NCBI RefSeq assembly: GCF_016107395.1
Contig: NZ_JAAIKO010000011.1
Coordinates: 62,001-126,000 of the forward strand
Reading direction: 5' to 3'
Length of the DNA stretch: 64,000 bases
DNA from: Streptomyces fildesensis
GTDB lineage: Bacteria > Actinomycetota > Actinomycetes > Streptomycetales > Streptomycetaceae
Each line of letters starts with the position of its first letter. Position 1 is the first letter of the stretch. Shown piece after piece: positions 1 through 7,559 of the stretch. The translations under genes and the position numbers were made by a program. The notes beneath the pieces were generated by a model. It had not been told where the DNA came from, made no database searches, and worked only from the letters and a program-made list of their open reading frames with translations.

Positions 1-1344
1 GGTGAGGTGTGCCGGGTTCAGGGAGGCCTCGCCCGCGCGGGAGGCGACGTCCGCGGCGGGCTCCGGCACCTGCACCCAGCCGTCGGCCGTCCGCAACCGG
101 ACCCGGTCCGCGCCCTCGGCGAAGATCACCCGGTCGGCGCCCAGGCGCTCGCGCAACGCGTCCACCAGCGAGGCGCGCCGGATCAGGCTGCCGCTGTACC
201 AGTCCGTCTTCACCTCGTCGGCGAGCGGGCCGACCACCGCGACCGTTCGCGTACCGCTCCCGTCCAGCGGCAGCAGCCCGTCGTTCTTGAGCAGCACCAC
301 GTCGGCCTCCGCCGCCCGCAGCGCGAGCGCGCGATGGGCAGGGGTGTCGTAGGAGCTCAGGTCGGTGGCCGCGTACGGACCCCGGTCCGGGTCGAACTCA
401 CCGAGCCGGACGCGCAGGGCCAGCAGCCGGCGTACCGCGGTGTCGATGTCCTTCTGGTCGATCAGGCCGCGCCGCAGCGCACCGTTCAGCCTGTCGGTGA
501 TCTTCGACGAGTCCTGGTCGTGGTCGGTGAAGCTGTCCACTCCGGCGCGCAGCGCGGCGGCCGTCGCCTCCTCGTGCGAGTCGAAGTAGTGCTCGGAGTC
601 GACCAGGTTCGACGGGGCGCCGGCATCAGAGCAGACGATGAGATCCTGGCCGGTCCACCGGCGCAGCTGCTCGTCGAGCAGCGGGGAGACGTGGTTCGGG
701 CGGCCGTTGACCAGGTTGTACGCGGGCATCACTCCGGCGACGGTGCCCGCCTCGATGGGTCCGCGGAAGGCGGGCAGGTCGTATTCGTGCAGCACGCGGG
801 GGCGCACGGAGGAGGAAGTGGTGTCGCGGGCGGTCTCGTTGTTGTGCGCCAGCCAGTGCTTGAGGACCGGCGCGGTGCGCCAGTGGACCGGGTCGTCGCC
901 CCGCAGCCCGGAGGTGTAGGCGGTGGCGAGATCGGAGGTGAGTCGCGGGTCCTCCGAGTACCCCTCCTCGTTGCGGCCCCATCGCGGGTCCCGCAGCAGG
1001 TTGACAGTCGGCGCCCAGACGTTGAGCCCCACGCGGGAGTCGCGCGAGCGCATCGCCCGCACCTCGGTGCCGACGGCCTCCCCGACCGCGCGCACCAGCT
1101 CCGCGTCCCAGCTCGCACCGAGACCGACGGCCTGGGGGAACACGGTGGCCGGGCCGCTCCAGGCGACGCCGTGCAGCGCTTCCTGTCCGGTACGGAAGGC
1201 GTCCAGGCCCAGCCGCGGCACCGCGGGGGCGAACTGGTGCAGCATCGCGATCCGCTCGTCGGGTGTGAGCCGTCCGATCAGGTCCTCGACCCTGTCGGCC
1301 AGGGGGAGTCGCGGATCGCGGAACGGCAGGTCGTCGGTGGTCAC
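1..1344 (-). CDS. GH3 family beta-glycosidase (3' part beyond window)
   Basis: A glycoside hydrolase family 3 enzyme read leftward from a GTG at 1344; the frame stays open to base 1, so the C-terminus is missing. The first half shows GH3 TIM-barrel features: the segment GLNVWAPTVNLLRDPRWGRNEEGYSEDP, cited here only by its key RDPRWGRNEE core, then VLKHWLAHNNE, and the nucleophile region VCSDAGAP with Asp as the expected catalytic nucleophile. The second half begins the alpha/beta sandwich domain (VVLLKNDGLLPL). Near the edge, RVRLRTADGWVQVPEP resembles the fascin-like or beta-trefoil insert found in some actinobacterial GH3 enzymes. No signal peptide is visible, so it probably acts in the cytoplasm on imported oligosaccharides. 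It is divergent from the xyloglucan operon and has its own copy of the shared palindrome about 44 bp upstream of the start. Beta-glucosidase versus beta-xylosidase activity cannot be decided here. Confidence 0.9.
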   Translation of the reverse strand, partial: MTTDDLPFRDPRLPLADRVEDLIGRLTPDERIAMLHQFAPAVPRLGLDAFRTGQEALHGVAWSGPATVFPQAVGLGASWDAELVRAVGEAVGTEVRAMRSRDSRVGLNVWAPTVNLLRDPRWGRNEEGYSEDPRLTSDLATAYTSGLRGDDPVHWRTAPVLKHWLAHNNETARDTTSSSVRPRVLHEYDLPAFRGPIEAGTVAGVMPAYNLVNGRPNHVSPLLDEQLRRWTGQDLIVCSDAGAPSNLVDSEHYFDSHEEATAAALRAGVDSFTDHDQDSSKITDRLNGALRRGLIDQKDIDTAVRRLLALRVRLGEFDPDRGPYAATDLSSYDTPAHRALALRAAEADVVLLKNDGLLPLDGSGTRTVAVVGPLADEVKTDWYSGSLIRRASLVDALRERLGADRVIFAEGADRVRLRTADGWVQVPEPAADVASRAGEASLNPAHLT

Positions 1345-1387
1345 ACAGGCCCCTTCGAGTAGAACAGGCGCGGAACGACTATGGGCT

Positions 1388-1401
1388 TCGAAGCGCTTCG
1401 A
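1388..1401. promoter_or_regulatory. LacI-type operator, copy 1
   Basis: A perfect 14-bp palindrome tcgaagcgcttcga centred about 50 bp upstream of the GH3 GTG start. Its CG-centred dyad is typical of LacI-family sugar repressors (compare CebR/XylR-type sites in actinobacteria). An identical copy lies at 1543. No LacI gene is adjacent, so the cognate repressor may lie left of the window or be one of the two LacI genes near 45-48 kb. Confidence 0.75.
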
Positions 1402-1542
1402 TGCTGGTGTGAGGGGTCGGCACTGTCAAGGCATACGACGGTAACGGCCCAAAGTCCCCAGTCCCTTGCCGGTGCGGTCGGCGATTCCGCGCACTGCGGA
1501 CTCTTGCGCGGCCCGCCACACACACTTAACCTCATCGCAACA

Positions 1543-1556
1543 TCGAAGCGCTTCGA
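1543..1556. promoter_or_regulatory. LacI-type operator, copy 2
   Basis: The same perfect palindrome tcgaagcgcttcga as at 1388, located 92 bp upstream of the ATG of the binding-protein gene. The two copies are 155 bp apart centre to centre. This fits one repressor controlling both divergent transcripts, possibly with looping. Function is inferred from exact repetition and placement. Confidence 0.75.
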
Positions 1557-1648
1557 CCGATGGTTCCCCATCTTCTGCCAGACCCCATTGAGATGCCGGC
1601 CGGCGTGCTCCGCCACGTGTCCTGGTGCCGCCACGAAGGGTTGACGCA

Positions 1649-3331
1649 ATGCCGAACTCCCAGGCCCCGGCTCCGGCCGAACCAGCCACTCCCAGCCGGA
1701 GAACCTTCCTCACCGGCGCGATAGCCGTAGCCGCGATCACCGCGGGCGGCCCCCTGTTCACCGCGTGCTCGTCCTCGAAGAGCACGAGCAACAAGGGAAG
1801 CGTCGCCACCGGCGACGCGCTGAAGAAGGTGCTGCCCGCCTACGTACCCTCGACGCTGGTCGCCCCGGACGTCCCCGGCGTGAACGGCTCGAGCCCCGGC
1901 TTCACCAAGCTCCCCGACCCGCTGGTCGTCTCGGTCAAGGCCAAACCCGGCAAGGGAAGCACCTTCAAGGCGATGACCCCGATCTGGGGGACCGTCCCGA
2001 AGAAGGACAACGCCTACTACAAGGCGGTCGACGAAGCGCTCGGAGCCACGGTGGAGTTCGACCCGCTGGACGGCACCACCTACCAGGAGAAGATCGGCGC
2101 GGTGCTCGCGTCGAGCGGCATCCCCGACCTGGTCACCATCCCCGGCTGGAACATGCAGGGCCAGATCCGCAACGCCATCGAGAACAGGTTCGCCGATCTG
2201 GGCCCGTACCTGTCCGGTGACGCCGTCAAGAAGTACCCGAACCTCGCGGCCATCCCCACCGGCGCCTGGCAGATGGCGGTCTTCGGCGGCAAACTGCGCG
2301 GCCTGCCCAACTCCGGCGGCGTGCTCGGCAACGCGATCTTCTACCGCAAGGACCTCGTCGACGCCGCCGGCGTGGCGCTGCCGAAGACGGCGGACGAGAT
2401 CGTCTCCTTCGGCAAGTCGGTCACCGACGCGAAGAACAAGCGGTGGGCCTTCGACGACCTGTGGACATGCATCCAGAAGCTCTACGGCGTCCTCCCGGAC
2501 GCGCCGCACTACTGGCAGCTCAAGGACGGCAAGCTCGTCCACAAGATAGAGACCCAGGAGTACCGCGAAGCGCTCGCCTTCGCCCGCAAGCTCCACGACC
2601 AGAAACTGGTCCACCCCGACGCCGACGCGGGCAAGGACGGCGACGCGAAGATCCGCTTCACCTCCGGCCAGACCGTCATGTACCAGGACGGCACCGGCGG
2701 CTGGTACGGCATGGTCTCGGAACAGTCCAAGCAGAACCCGAAGTTCGACATGCAGGCGCTGGACTACTTCGCGGCCGACGGCGGTACCCCGCTGCTGTGG
2801 CAGGACGACCAGGCCGGGATCTTCAGCTTCCTCAACAAGAACCTCCCCAAGGAGAAGATCGAGGAACTGCTCGCGATAGCCGACTACGCGGCCGCCCCGT
2901 TCGGCTCGAAGGAGTTCCAGCTCGTCAACTACGGCGTCGAGGGCACGCACTACCACCTCAAGGACGGCGCCCCGGCCTTCACCGACCAGGGCGTCCAGGA
3001 GGCCCAGCCCGCCACGCTCTACTTCCTCGCCGCCCCGCCGCCCTCCATCGCGCACCCCGACCAGCCGCAGATGGTCAAGGACTACGCGGGCTGGATGGCA
3101 CGCCAGGCACCCCATCTGAAGAAGCCGATGTTCTACGGCATGCAGGTCGTCGAACCCACCCGCTACGCCTCCCTCTACACGGGCTTCGACGACCTGCAGA
3201 AGGACATCCGGCGCGGCCGCAAGCCCGTCAGCGCCGTCGAGGACGCCGTCAGCACCTGGAAGAAGAGCGGCGGCGAGCAGTTGCGCGCCTTCTACCAGGA
3301 CATCCTCGACAAGAACGGCAGCGGGGCGTGA
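1649..3331 (+). CDS. Tat-exported sugar ABC transporter substrate-binding lipoprotein
   Basis: Substrate-binding protein of about 560 residues, comparable in size to LplA/YtcQ-type oligosaccharide binders. The N-terminus has a twin-arginine motif (SRRTFLTG), a hydrophobic stretch and a lipobox ending in LFTAC, predicting a Tat-exported lipoprotein anchored outside the membrane. I chose the ATG at 1649 over an in-frame GTG at 1625 because gaaggg lies 8 bp upstream and the signal peptide then has normal length. It is the first gene of the operon; its stop overlaps the GTG of the first permease by four bases. Context with GH74, GH12, GH42 and GH95 enzymes suggests that it binds xyloglucan oligosaccharides. 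The ligand itself cannot be read from sequence, and no ATPase gene is present, so a shared MsiK-type ATPase is presumably used. Confidence 0.9.
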   Translation: MPNSQAPAPAEPATPSRRTFLTGAIAVAAITAGGPLFTACSSSKSTSNKGSVATGDALKKVLPAYVPSTLVAPDVPGVNGSSPGFTKLPDPLVVSVKAKPGKGSTFKAMTPIWGTVPKKDNAYYKAVDEALGATVEFDPLDGTTYQEKIGAVLASSGIPDLVTIPGWNMQGQIRNAIENRFADLGPYLSGDAVKKYPNLAAIPTGAWQMAVFGGKLRGLPNSGGVLGNAIFYRKDLVDAAGVALPKTADEIVSFGKSVTDAKNKRWAFDDLWTCIQKLYGVLPDAPHYWQLKDGKLVHKIETQEYREALAFARKLHDQKLVHPDADAGKDGDAKIRFTSGQTVMYQDGTGGWYGMVSEQSKQNPKFDMQALDYFAADGGTPLLWQDDQAGIFSFLNKNLPKEKIEELLAIADYAAAPFGSKEFQLVNYGVEGTHYHLKDGAPAFTDQGVQEAQPATLYFLAAPPPSIAHPDQPQMVKDYAGWMARQAPHLKKPMFYGMQVVEPTRYASLYTGFDDLQKDIRRGRKPVSAVEDAVSTWKKSGGEQLRAFYQDILDKNGSGA

Positions 3332-4359
3332 GGACGAGGGTCCGTGTCGCCGCGGGGCTGCCCCGGCACCCCGGCACCGACGGCACGGCCCGGCAGGAGC
3401 ACGCCGCCCCGGCGGCGGCTCCGACGCCGAAGCCGCCCGCCCCCGGCATCACCCGCCGGCAGCGCTTCCGGCGCGACCGCACCCTGCTGCTGATGACGGT
3501 GCCGGCCGTCGTCCTGCTGCTGATCTTCAACTACGTGCCGCTGCTCGGCAACGTGGTGGCGTTCCAGGAGTACGACGTCTACGGCGCCGGCATCACCGGC
3601 AGCCCCTTCGTCGGCTTCGAGAACTTCCAGCGGCTCTTCGAGGACTACCGCTTCTGGGAGGTGATCGGCAACACCCTCAGCATCACCTTCACCCAGCTGA
3701 TCCTCTTCTTCCCGATCCCCATCGCGCTGGCCCTGCTGCTTAACAGCGTCTTCAACGACCGCGTCCGCGCCTGGGTTCAGGGGATCGTGTACCTGCCGCA
3801 CTTCTTCTCCTGGGTGCTGGTCATCACCGTCTTCCAGCAGATGTTCGGCGGCGCCGGACTCATCGCCCAGCACCTGCGGCAGCACGGCGTGGACGGCTTC
3901 GACCTGATGACGAACCCGGGGCTGTTCAAGTTCCTCGTGACCTGGCAGGCGGTCTGGAAGGACGCGGGCTGGGGCGTGATCGTCTTCCTCGCCGCGCTGA
4001 GCGCCGTCAACCCGGACCTGTACGAGGCCGCCGCCGTCGACGGCGCCAACCGCTGGCGCCGCATGTGGCACATCACGCTGCCCGCGCTGCGCCCGGTGAT
4101 CGCACTGCTGCTGGTGCTGCGCGTCGGCGACTCGCTCAACGCGGGCTTCGAGCAGATCCTCCTCCAGCGGGACGCGGTCGGACCCGGTGCCTCGGAGATC
4201 CTCGACACCTACGTCTGGTGGACGGGCATCAAGACCGGCGACTTCGGCTACGCGGCCGCCGCCGGAATCTTCAAGGGCGTGTTCAGCGTGCTCCTCGTGC
4301 TGCTCGCCAACCGGGCCGCCCACTTGCTGGGCGAGCAGGGGGTGTACTCCAAGAAATGA
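3328..4359 (+). CDS. LplB-like sugar ABC transporter permease
   Basis: Inner-membrane permease of 343 residues with a cytosolic proline-rich N-terminal tail and about six hydrophobic segments beginning at LLLMTVPAVVLLLIFNYVPLLGN. The EAA loop, which docks with the ATPase, is seen as YEAAAVDGANRWRRMWHITLP. The GTG at 3328 is chosen because GTGA overlaps the upstream TGA, indicating translational coupling; upstream extension of this frame would run antisense-like through the binding-protein gene. It pairs with the next permease to form the pore for the oligosaccharide importer. Confidence 0.88.
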   Translation: MRTRVRVAAGLPRHPGTDGTARQEHAAPAAAPTPKPPAPGITRRQRFRRDRTLLLMTVPAVVLLLIFNYVPLLGNVVAFQEYDVYGAGITGSPFVGFENFQRLFEDYRFWEVIGNTLSITFTQLILFFPIPIALALLLNSVFNDRVRAWVQGIVYLPHFFSWVLVITVFQQMFGGAGLIAQHLRQHGVDGFDLMTNPGLFKFLVTWQAVWKDAGWGVIVFLAALSAVNPDLYEAAAVDGANRWRRMWHITLPALRPVIALLLVLRVGDSLNAGFEQILLQRDAVGPGASEILDTYVWWTGIKTGDFGYAAAAGIFKGVFSVLLVLLANRAAHLLGEQGVYSKK

Positions 4360-5309
4360 CCGCCATACTCACCGACCCGGACAGCCGGGGCGCCACGCCC
4401 CTGGAGAAGATCGACAGGACCGGCGGACGACCGGTGTGGGAGGAGCAACCCAGCGCGATCGGCCAGGGGATCAAGGGGCTCTCCCTCGTCGTCGTCTGCC
4501 TGTCCATCCTGGCGCCGCTGTGGGTGGTGGTCGTCACCAGCCTGTCCGACAGCAGGACCATCACCGAGGCCGGCGGCCTGGTGCTCTGGCCCAAGACGAT
4601 CACCTTCCGGTCGTACACCGAACTGCTGAGCGGCGGGATCGTCACCCGCGCCGCCCTGGTCAGCATCGTGGTCACGCTGGTCGGCACGGCGTTCAGCATG
4701 GCGGTCTCCATCCTGTGCGCCTACGGGCTGTCCCGTACCGGCTCCTTCGCCCACCGCCCGATCCTGATGACGCTGATGCTGACCATGTTCTTCGGCGCCG
4801 GACTGATCCCCACCTACCTGCTGGTGACCGGTATCGGACTCCAGGACAGCTACTGGTCGATGATCCTGCCCAGCGCGATCAGCGTCTTCAACATCCTGGT
4901 CCTACGCTCCTTCTTCATGGGCGTGGCACCGGAACTCATCGACAGCGCCCGCATCGACGGGGCCGGCGAGTGGCGGATCCTGTTCCGGATCATCATGCCG
5001 CTGTCCCGAGCGGTGATCGCCGTCGTCTCGCTCTTCTACGCGGTCGGCTACTGGAGCCAGTGGTTCAACGCCAGCATCTACATCAACGACAGCGAGAAGT
5101 ACCCGTTGCAGATGATCCTGCGGCAGATCGTGCTGAAGCAGGAAGTCCCGCCCGGCGCCATGGGACAGGCGGTCAGCAGCGGCGCGATCTCCAGCCTGTC
5201 GGTGCAGATGGCGGTGATGGTACTGGCGCTGGTGCCCGTCGCCGTGCTCTCGCCGTTCGTCCAGAAGCACTTCCACAAGGGCATGCTCATCGGCGCCGTC
5301 AAGGGCTGA
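4356..5309 (+). CDS. LplC-like carbohydrate ABC transporter permease
   Basis: Second permease, 317 residues, about six membrane segments. The EAA motif is ELIDSARIDGAGEWRILFRIIMP and the C-terminus ends in the HFHKGMLIGAVKG type tail common in this family. The ATG at 4356 overlaps the preceding stop as ATGA, so the two permeases are translationally coupled. Together with the 1649 lipoprotein they form a CUT1-type importer lacking a dedicated ATPase. Confidence 0.9.
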   Translation: MTAILTDPDSRGATPLEKIDRTGGRPVWEEQPSAIGQGIKGLSLVVVCLSILAPLWVVVVTSLSDSRTITEAGGLVLWPKTITFRSYTELLSGGIVTRAALVSIVVTLVGTAFSMAVSILCAYGLSRTGSFAHRPILMTLMLTMFFGAGLIPTYLLVTGIGLQDSYWSMILPSAISVFNILVLRSFFMGVAPELIDSARIDGAGEWRILFRIIMPLSRAVIAVVSLFYAVGYWSQWFNASIYINDSEKYPLQMILRQIVLKQEVPPGAMGQAVSSGAISSLSVQMAVMVLALVPVAVLSPFVQKHFHKGMLIGAVKG

Positions 5310-5359
5310 CGCCCCGTCCGACCCTCCGCTCACTCCCCCAGCACAGTGAGGTCTTCGTC

Positions 5360-7534
5360 ATGCCCCTGCCCAGCCGACGCGGTGTGCTGCTCGGATCGGT
5401 CGCCGGTGCGGCCGCCGCCGCCCTGCCCGCGGTCCCGGCCCGTGCCGCGCAGCCCGACACACACCCGGCACGGCCCCACCGCTGGCGCACCGTGGCCATC
5501 GGCGGCGCCGGCTTCGTGACCGGCGTGCTGTTCCACCCGGCCGTGCGCGGCCTCGCCTACGCCCGCACCGACATCGGCGGCGCCTACCGGTGGGAGGAGC
5601 GCACCGCGCGGTGGACCGCGCTGAACGACTCGCTGGGCTGGGACGACTGGAACCTCCTCGGCGTCGAAGCGATGGCCGTCGACCCGTCGCACCCCGACCG
5701 CCTGTACCTGGCGGTCGGTACCTATGCGCAGTCATGGGCCTCCCCCGGCGCCGTACTGCGGTCCGACGACCGGGGCGCCACCTGGTCGCGCACGGATCTC
5801 ACGGTGCGGCTCGGCGCCAACGAGGACGGGCGGGGAACGGGCGAACGCCTCCTCGTCGACCCGCGGAACAGCAGTGTGCTGTGGCTGGGGACCCGGCACG
5901 ACGGACTGTGGAAGTCGTCCGACCGCGGCGCGAGCTGGGCCCGCGCCGAAGCCTTCCCCGGCGCGCCCTCCGCCACCGGGCAGGGCGTCACCTTCCTCGC
6001 CGCGGCCGGACGCGTCCTCTACGCGGGCTGGGGCGACGGAGGCAGCGCGCTGTACCGGACGACCGACGGCATGACCTGGGAAGCCGTACCCGGTCAGCCC
6101 ACCGGGGCCAACGTCCGTACCCCACAGCGCGCTGTCCACTCCTGCGGCATTCTGTACGTCACCTACGCCGACGCTCCCGGGCCCAACGGCATGGCCGACG
6201 GCTCGGTGTGGAGGCTCGACACCGCCGCGGGCACCTGGCGCGACATCACTCCGGTGCAGCCCGCCGAGGGAGACCGGTTCGGCTATGCGGGCCTGGCCGC
6301 CGACGCCCGCCGCCCCGGCACGGTGATCGCTTCCACCAACAACCGCTGGGGTTCGGTCGACACCCTGTTCCGCACCACCGACGGCGGTCTGACCTGGACT
6401 TCGCTCAAGGACACCGCCGTCCTCGACGTAACCGGAACACCGTATCTCCGGTGGGGCGAGGCCGCGCCGAAGTTCGGCTGGTGGATCCAGACCGTCGGCA
6501 TCGACCCGCACGACTCCCGCCACGTCGTCTACGGCACCGGCGCCACCGTGTTCGGCACCCGCGACCTGGTCCATTGGGCCCCGCAGATCCGCGGGCTGGA
6601 GGAGACCGCCGTCACCAAGCTCATCTCCCCTCCTACCGGAGCCGCCCACCTGCTGTCCGCTCTCGGCGACATCGGCGGCTTCTACCACGACTCCCTCGAC
6701 TTCTCCCCCGCCGCCGGCATGTACACCGGCCCCGTCTTCGGCTCAACCACCGGCCTGGACCAGGCGGCGCTCAAGCCCTCGTACGTGGTCCGCACCGGCT
6801 GGTCGTCGACCCGGAACGGCGCCTACTCCGAGGACGGCGGCCGCAGTTGGACGCCTTTCGCCGCCCAGCCCGAGCAGGCCGCGAGCGCGCCCGGCCCCGT
6901 CTGCGTCAGCGCCGACGGCCGCACGCTGCTGTGGTCGCTGATCCACTGGAGCGGCACCACCTATCCGACGCAGCGTTCCACCGACGACGGCGCCCACTGG
7001 ACCGAGGTGGGCACCTTCCCCCAGGGCGCCACCCCGGTGGCCGACCCCGTCGACCCGGCCCGCTGCTACGCCTACGACACCGGCTCCGGGACGCTGTTCG
7101 TCTCCACGGACGCCAGCGCGGTCTTCACAGCCGCCGCCACCGGACTGCCCGCCGGCGACACCCAGTACCGCATCGGCGCCGCTCCCGGACGCTGCGGCGA
7201 TCTGTGGCTGTCGGCCAAGGACAGCGGTCTGCTGCGGTCCACCGACGGCGGCGCCACCTTCGTGCGCGTCCCGGGCGTGGAGGCCTCCTACACCCTCGGA
7301 TTCGGCAGGTCCCTCACCCCGCGGGGATATCCGGCGCTCTTCCACGTCGCCCGGATCAACGGGGTCACGGGTGTCTTCCGCTCCGACGACGCGGGCGCCA
7401 GCTGGCTGCGGATCAACGATGACGCCCACCAGTGGGGCTGGACCGGACAGACGATCACCGGCGACCCCCGTATCCACGGCCGTGTCTACCTCGGCACCAA
7501 CGGCCGCGGCATCCAGTACGCAGACGCCCTCTGA
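5360..7534 (+). CDS. Secreted GH74 xyloglucanase
   Basis: An exported glycoside hydrolase family 74 enzyme of 724 residues that would cut the beta-1,4-glucan backbone of xyloglucan. The N-terminus carries a twin-arginine signal (PSRRGVLLGS) followed by a hydrophobic Ala-rich segment. Repeated SDDRGATW / TDGGLTW / DDGAHW motifs are the Asp-box loops of the two seven-bladed beta-propellers. The two catalytic aspartates expected for the family sit in TDIGGAY (about D71) and GDIGGF (about D437). No carbohydrate-binding module follows the catalytic region. The ATG at 5360 has gtgagg 8 bp upstream; a longer open frame to 4187 is a shadow of the permease gene. It lies 50 bp after the permease in the same operon. 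Confidence 0.93.
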   Translation: MPLPSRRGVLLGSVAGAAAAALPAVPARAAQPDTHPARPHRWRTVAIGGAGFVTGVLFHPAVRGLAYARTDIGGAYRWEERTARWTALNDSLGWDDWNLLGVEAMAVDPSHPDRLYLAVGTYAQSWASPGAVLRSDDRGATWSRTDLTVRLGANEDGRGTGERLLVDPRNSSVLWLGTRHDGLWKSSDRGASWARAEAFPGAPSATGQGVTFLAAAGRVLYAGWGDGGSALYRTTDGMTWEAVPGQPTGANVRTPQRAVHSCGILYVTYADAPGPNGMADGSVWRLDTAAGTWRDITPVQPAEGDRFGYAGLAADARRPGTVIASTNNRWGSVDTLFRTTDGGLTWTSLKDTAVLDVTGTPYLRWGEAAPKFGWWIQTVGIDPHDSRHVVYGTGATVFGTRDLVHWAPQIRGLEETAVTKLISPPTGAAHLLSALGDIGGFYHDSLDFSPAAGMYTGPVFGSTTGLDQAALKPSYVVRTGWSSTRNGAYSEDGGRSWTPFAAQPEQAASAPGPVCVSADGRTLLWSLIHWSGTTYPTQRSTDDGAHWTEVGTFPQGATPVADPVDPARCYAYDTGSGTLFVSTDASAVFTAAATGLPAGDTQYRIGAAPGRCGDLWLSAKDSGLLRSTDGGATFVRVPGVEASYTLGFGRSLTPRGYPALFHVARINGVTGVFRSDDAGASWLRINDDAHQWGWTGQTITGDPRIHGRVYLGTNGRGIQYADAL

Positions 7535-7559
7535 CCTCCCGACGAAGCGAGTGTCCTCC

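Larger units (their letters stand above)
1345..1648. promoter_or_regulatory. Divergent promoter region of the xyloglucan locus
   Basis: This 304-bp gap separates the leftward GH3 gene from the rightward transport/hydrolase operon. It holds two identical palindromes, annotated separately, one close to each gene. A ribosome-binding site gaaggg (1635-1640) precedes the ATG at 1649. I see no gene in it; overlapping short frames have no coding character. Confidence 0.7.

Noticed and set aside
7..1362. A 451-codon rightward frame opposite the GH3 gene
   Set aside because: It is antisense to a convincing GH3 coding frame and has the Arg/Gly/Val-rich composition of a high-GC shadow frame.
2443..3327. 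Long N-terminal extension of the first permease frame
   Set aside because: It runs through the binding-protein gene in another frame with shadow composition; GTG at 3328 with stop overlap is the natural start.
4187..5359. Extension of the GH74 frame upstream to 4187, which would look like a permease-hydrolase fusion
   Set aside because: The extension is the out-of-frame shadow of the permease; the Tat signal at 5360 marks the real start.
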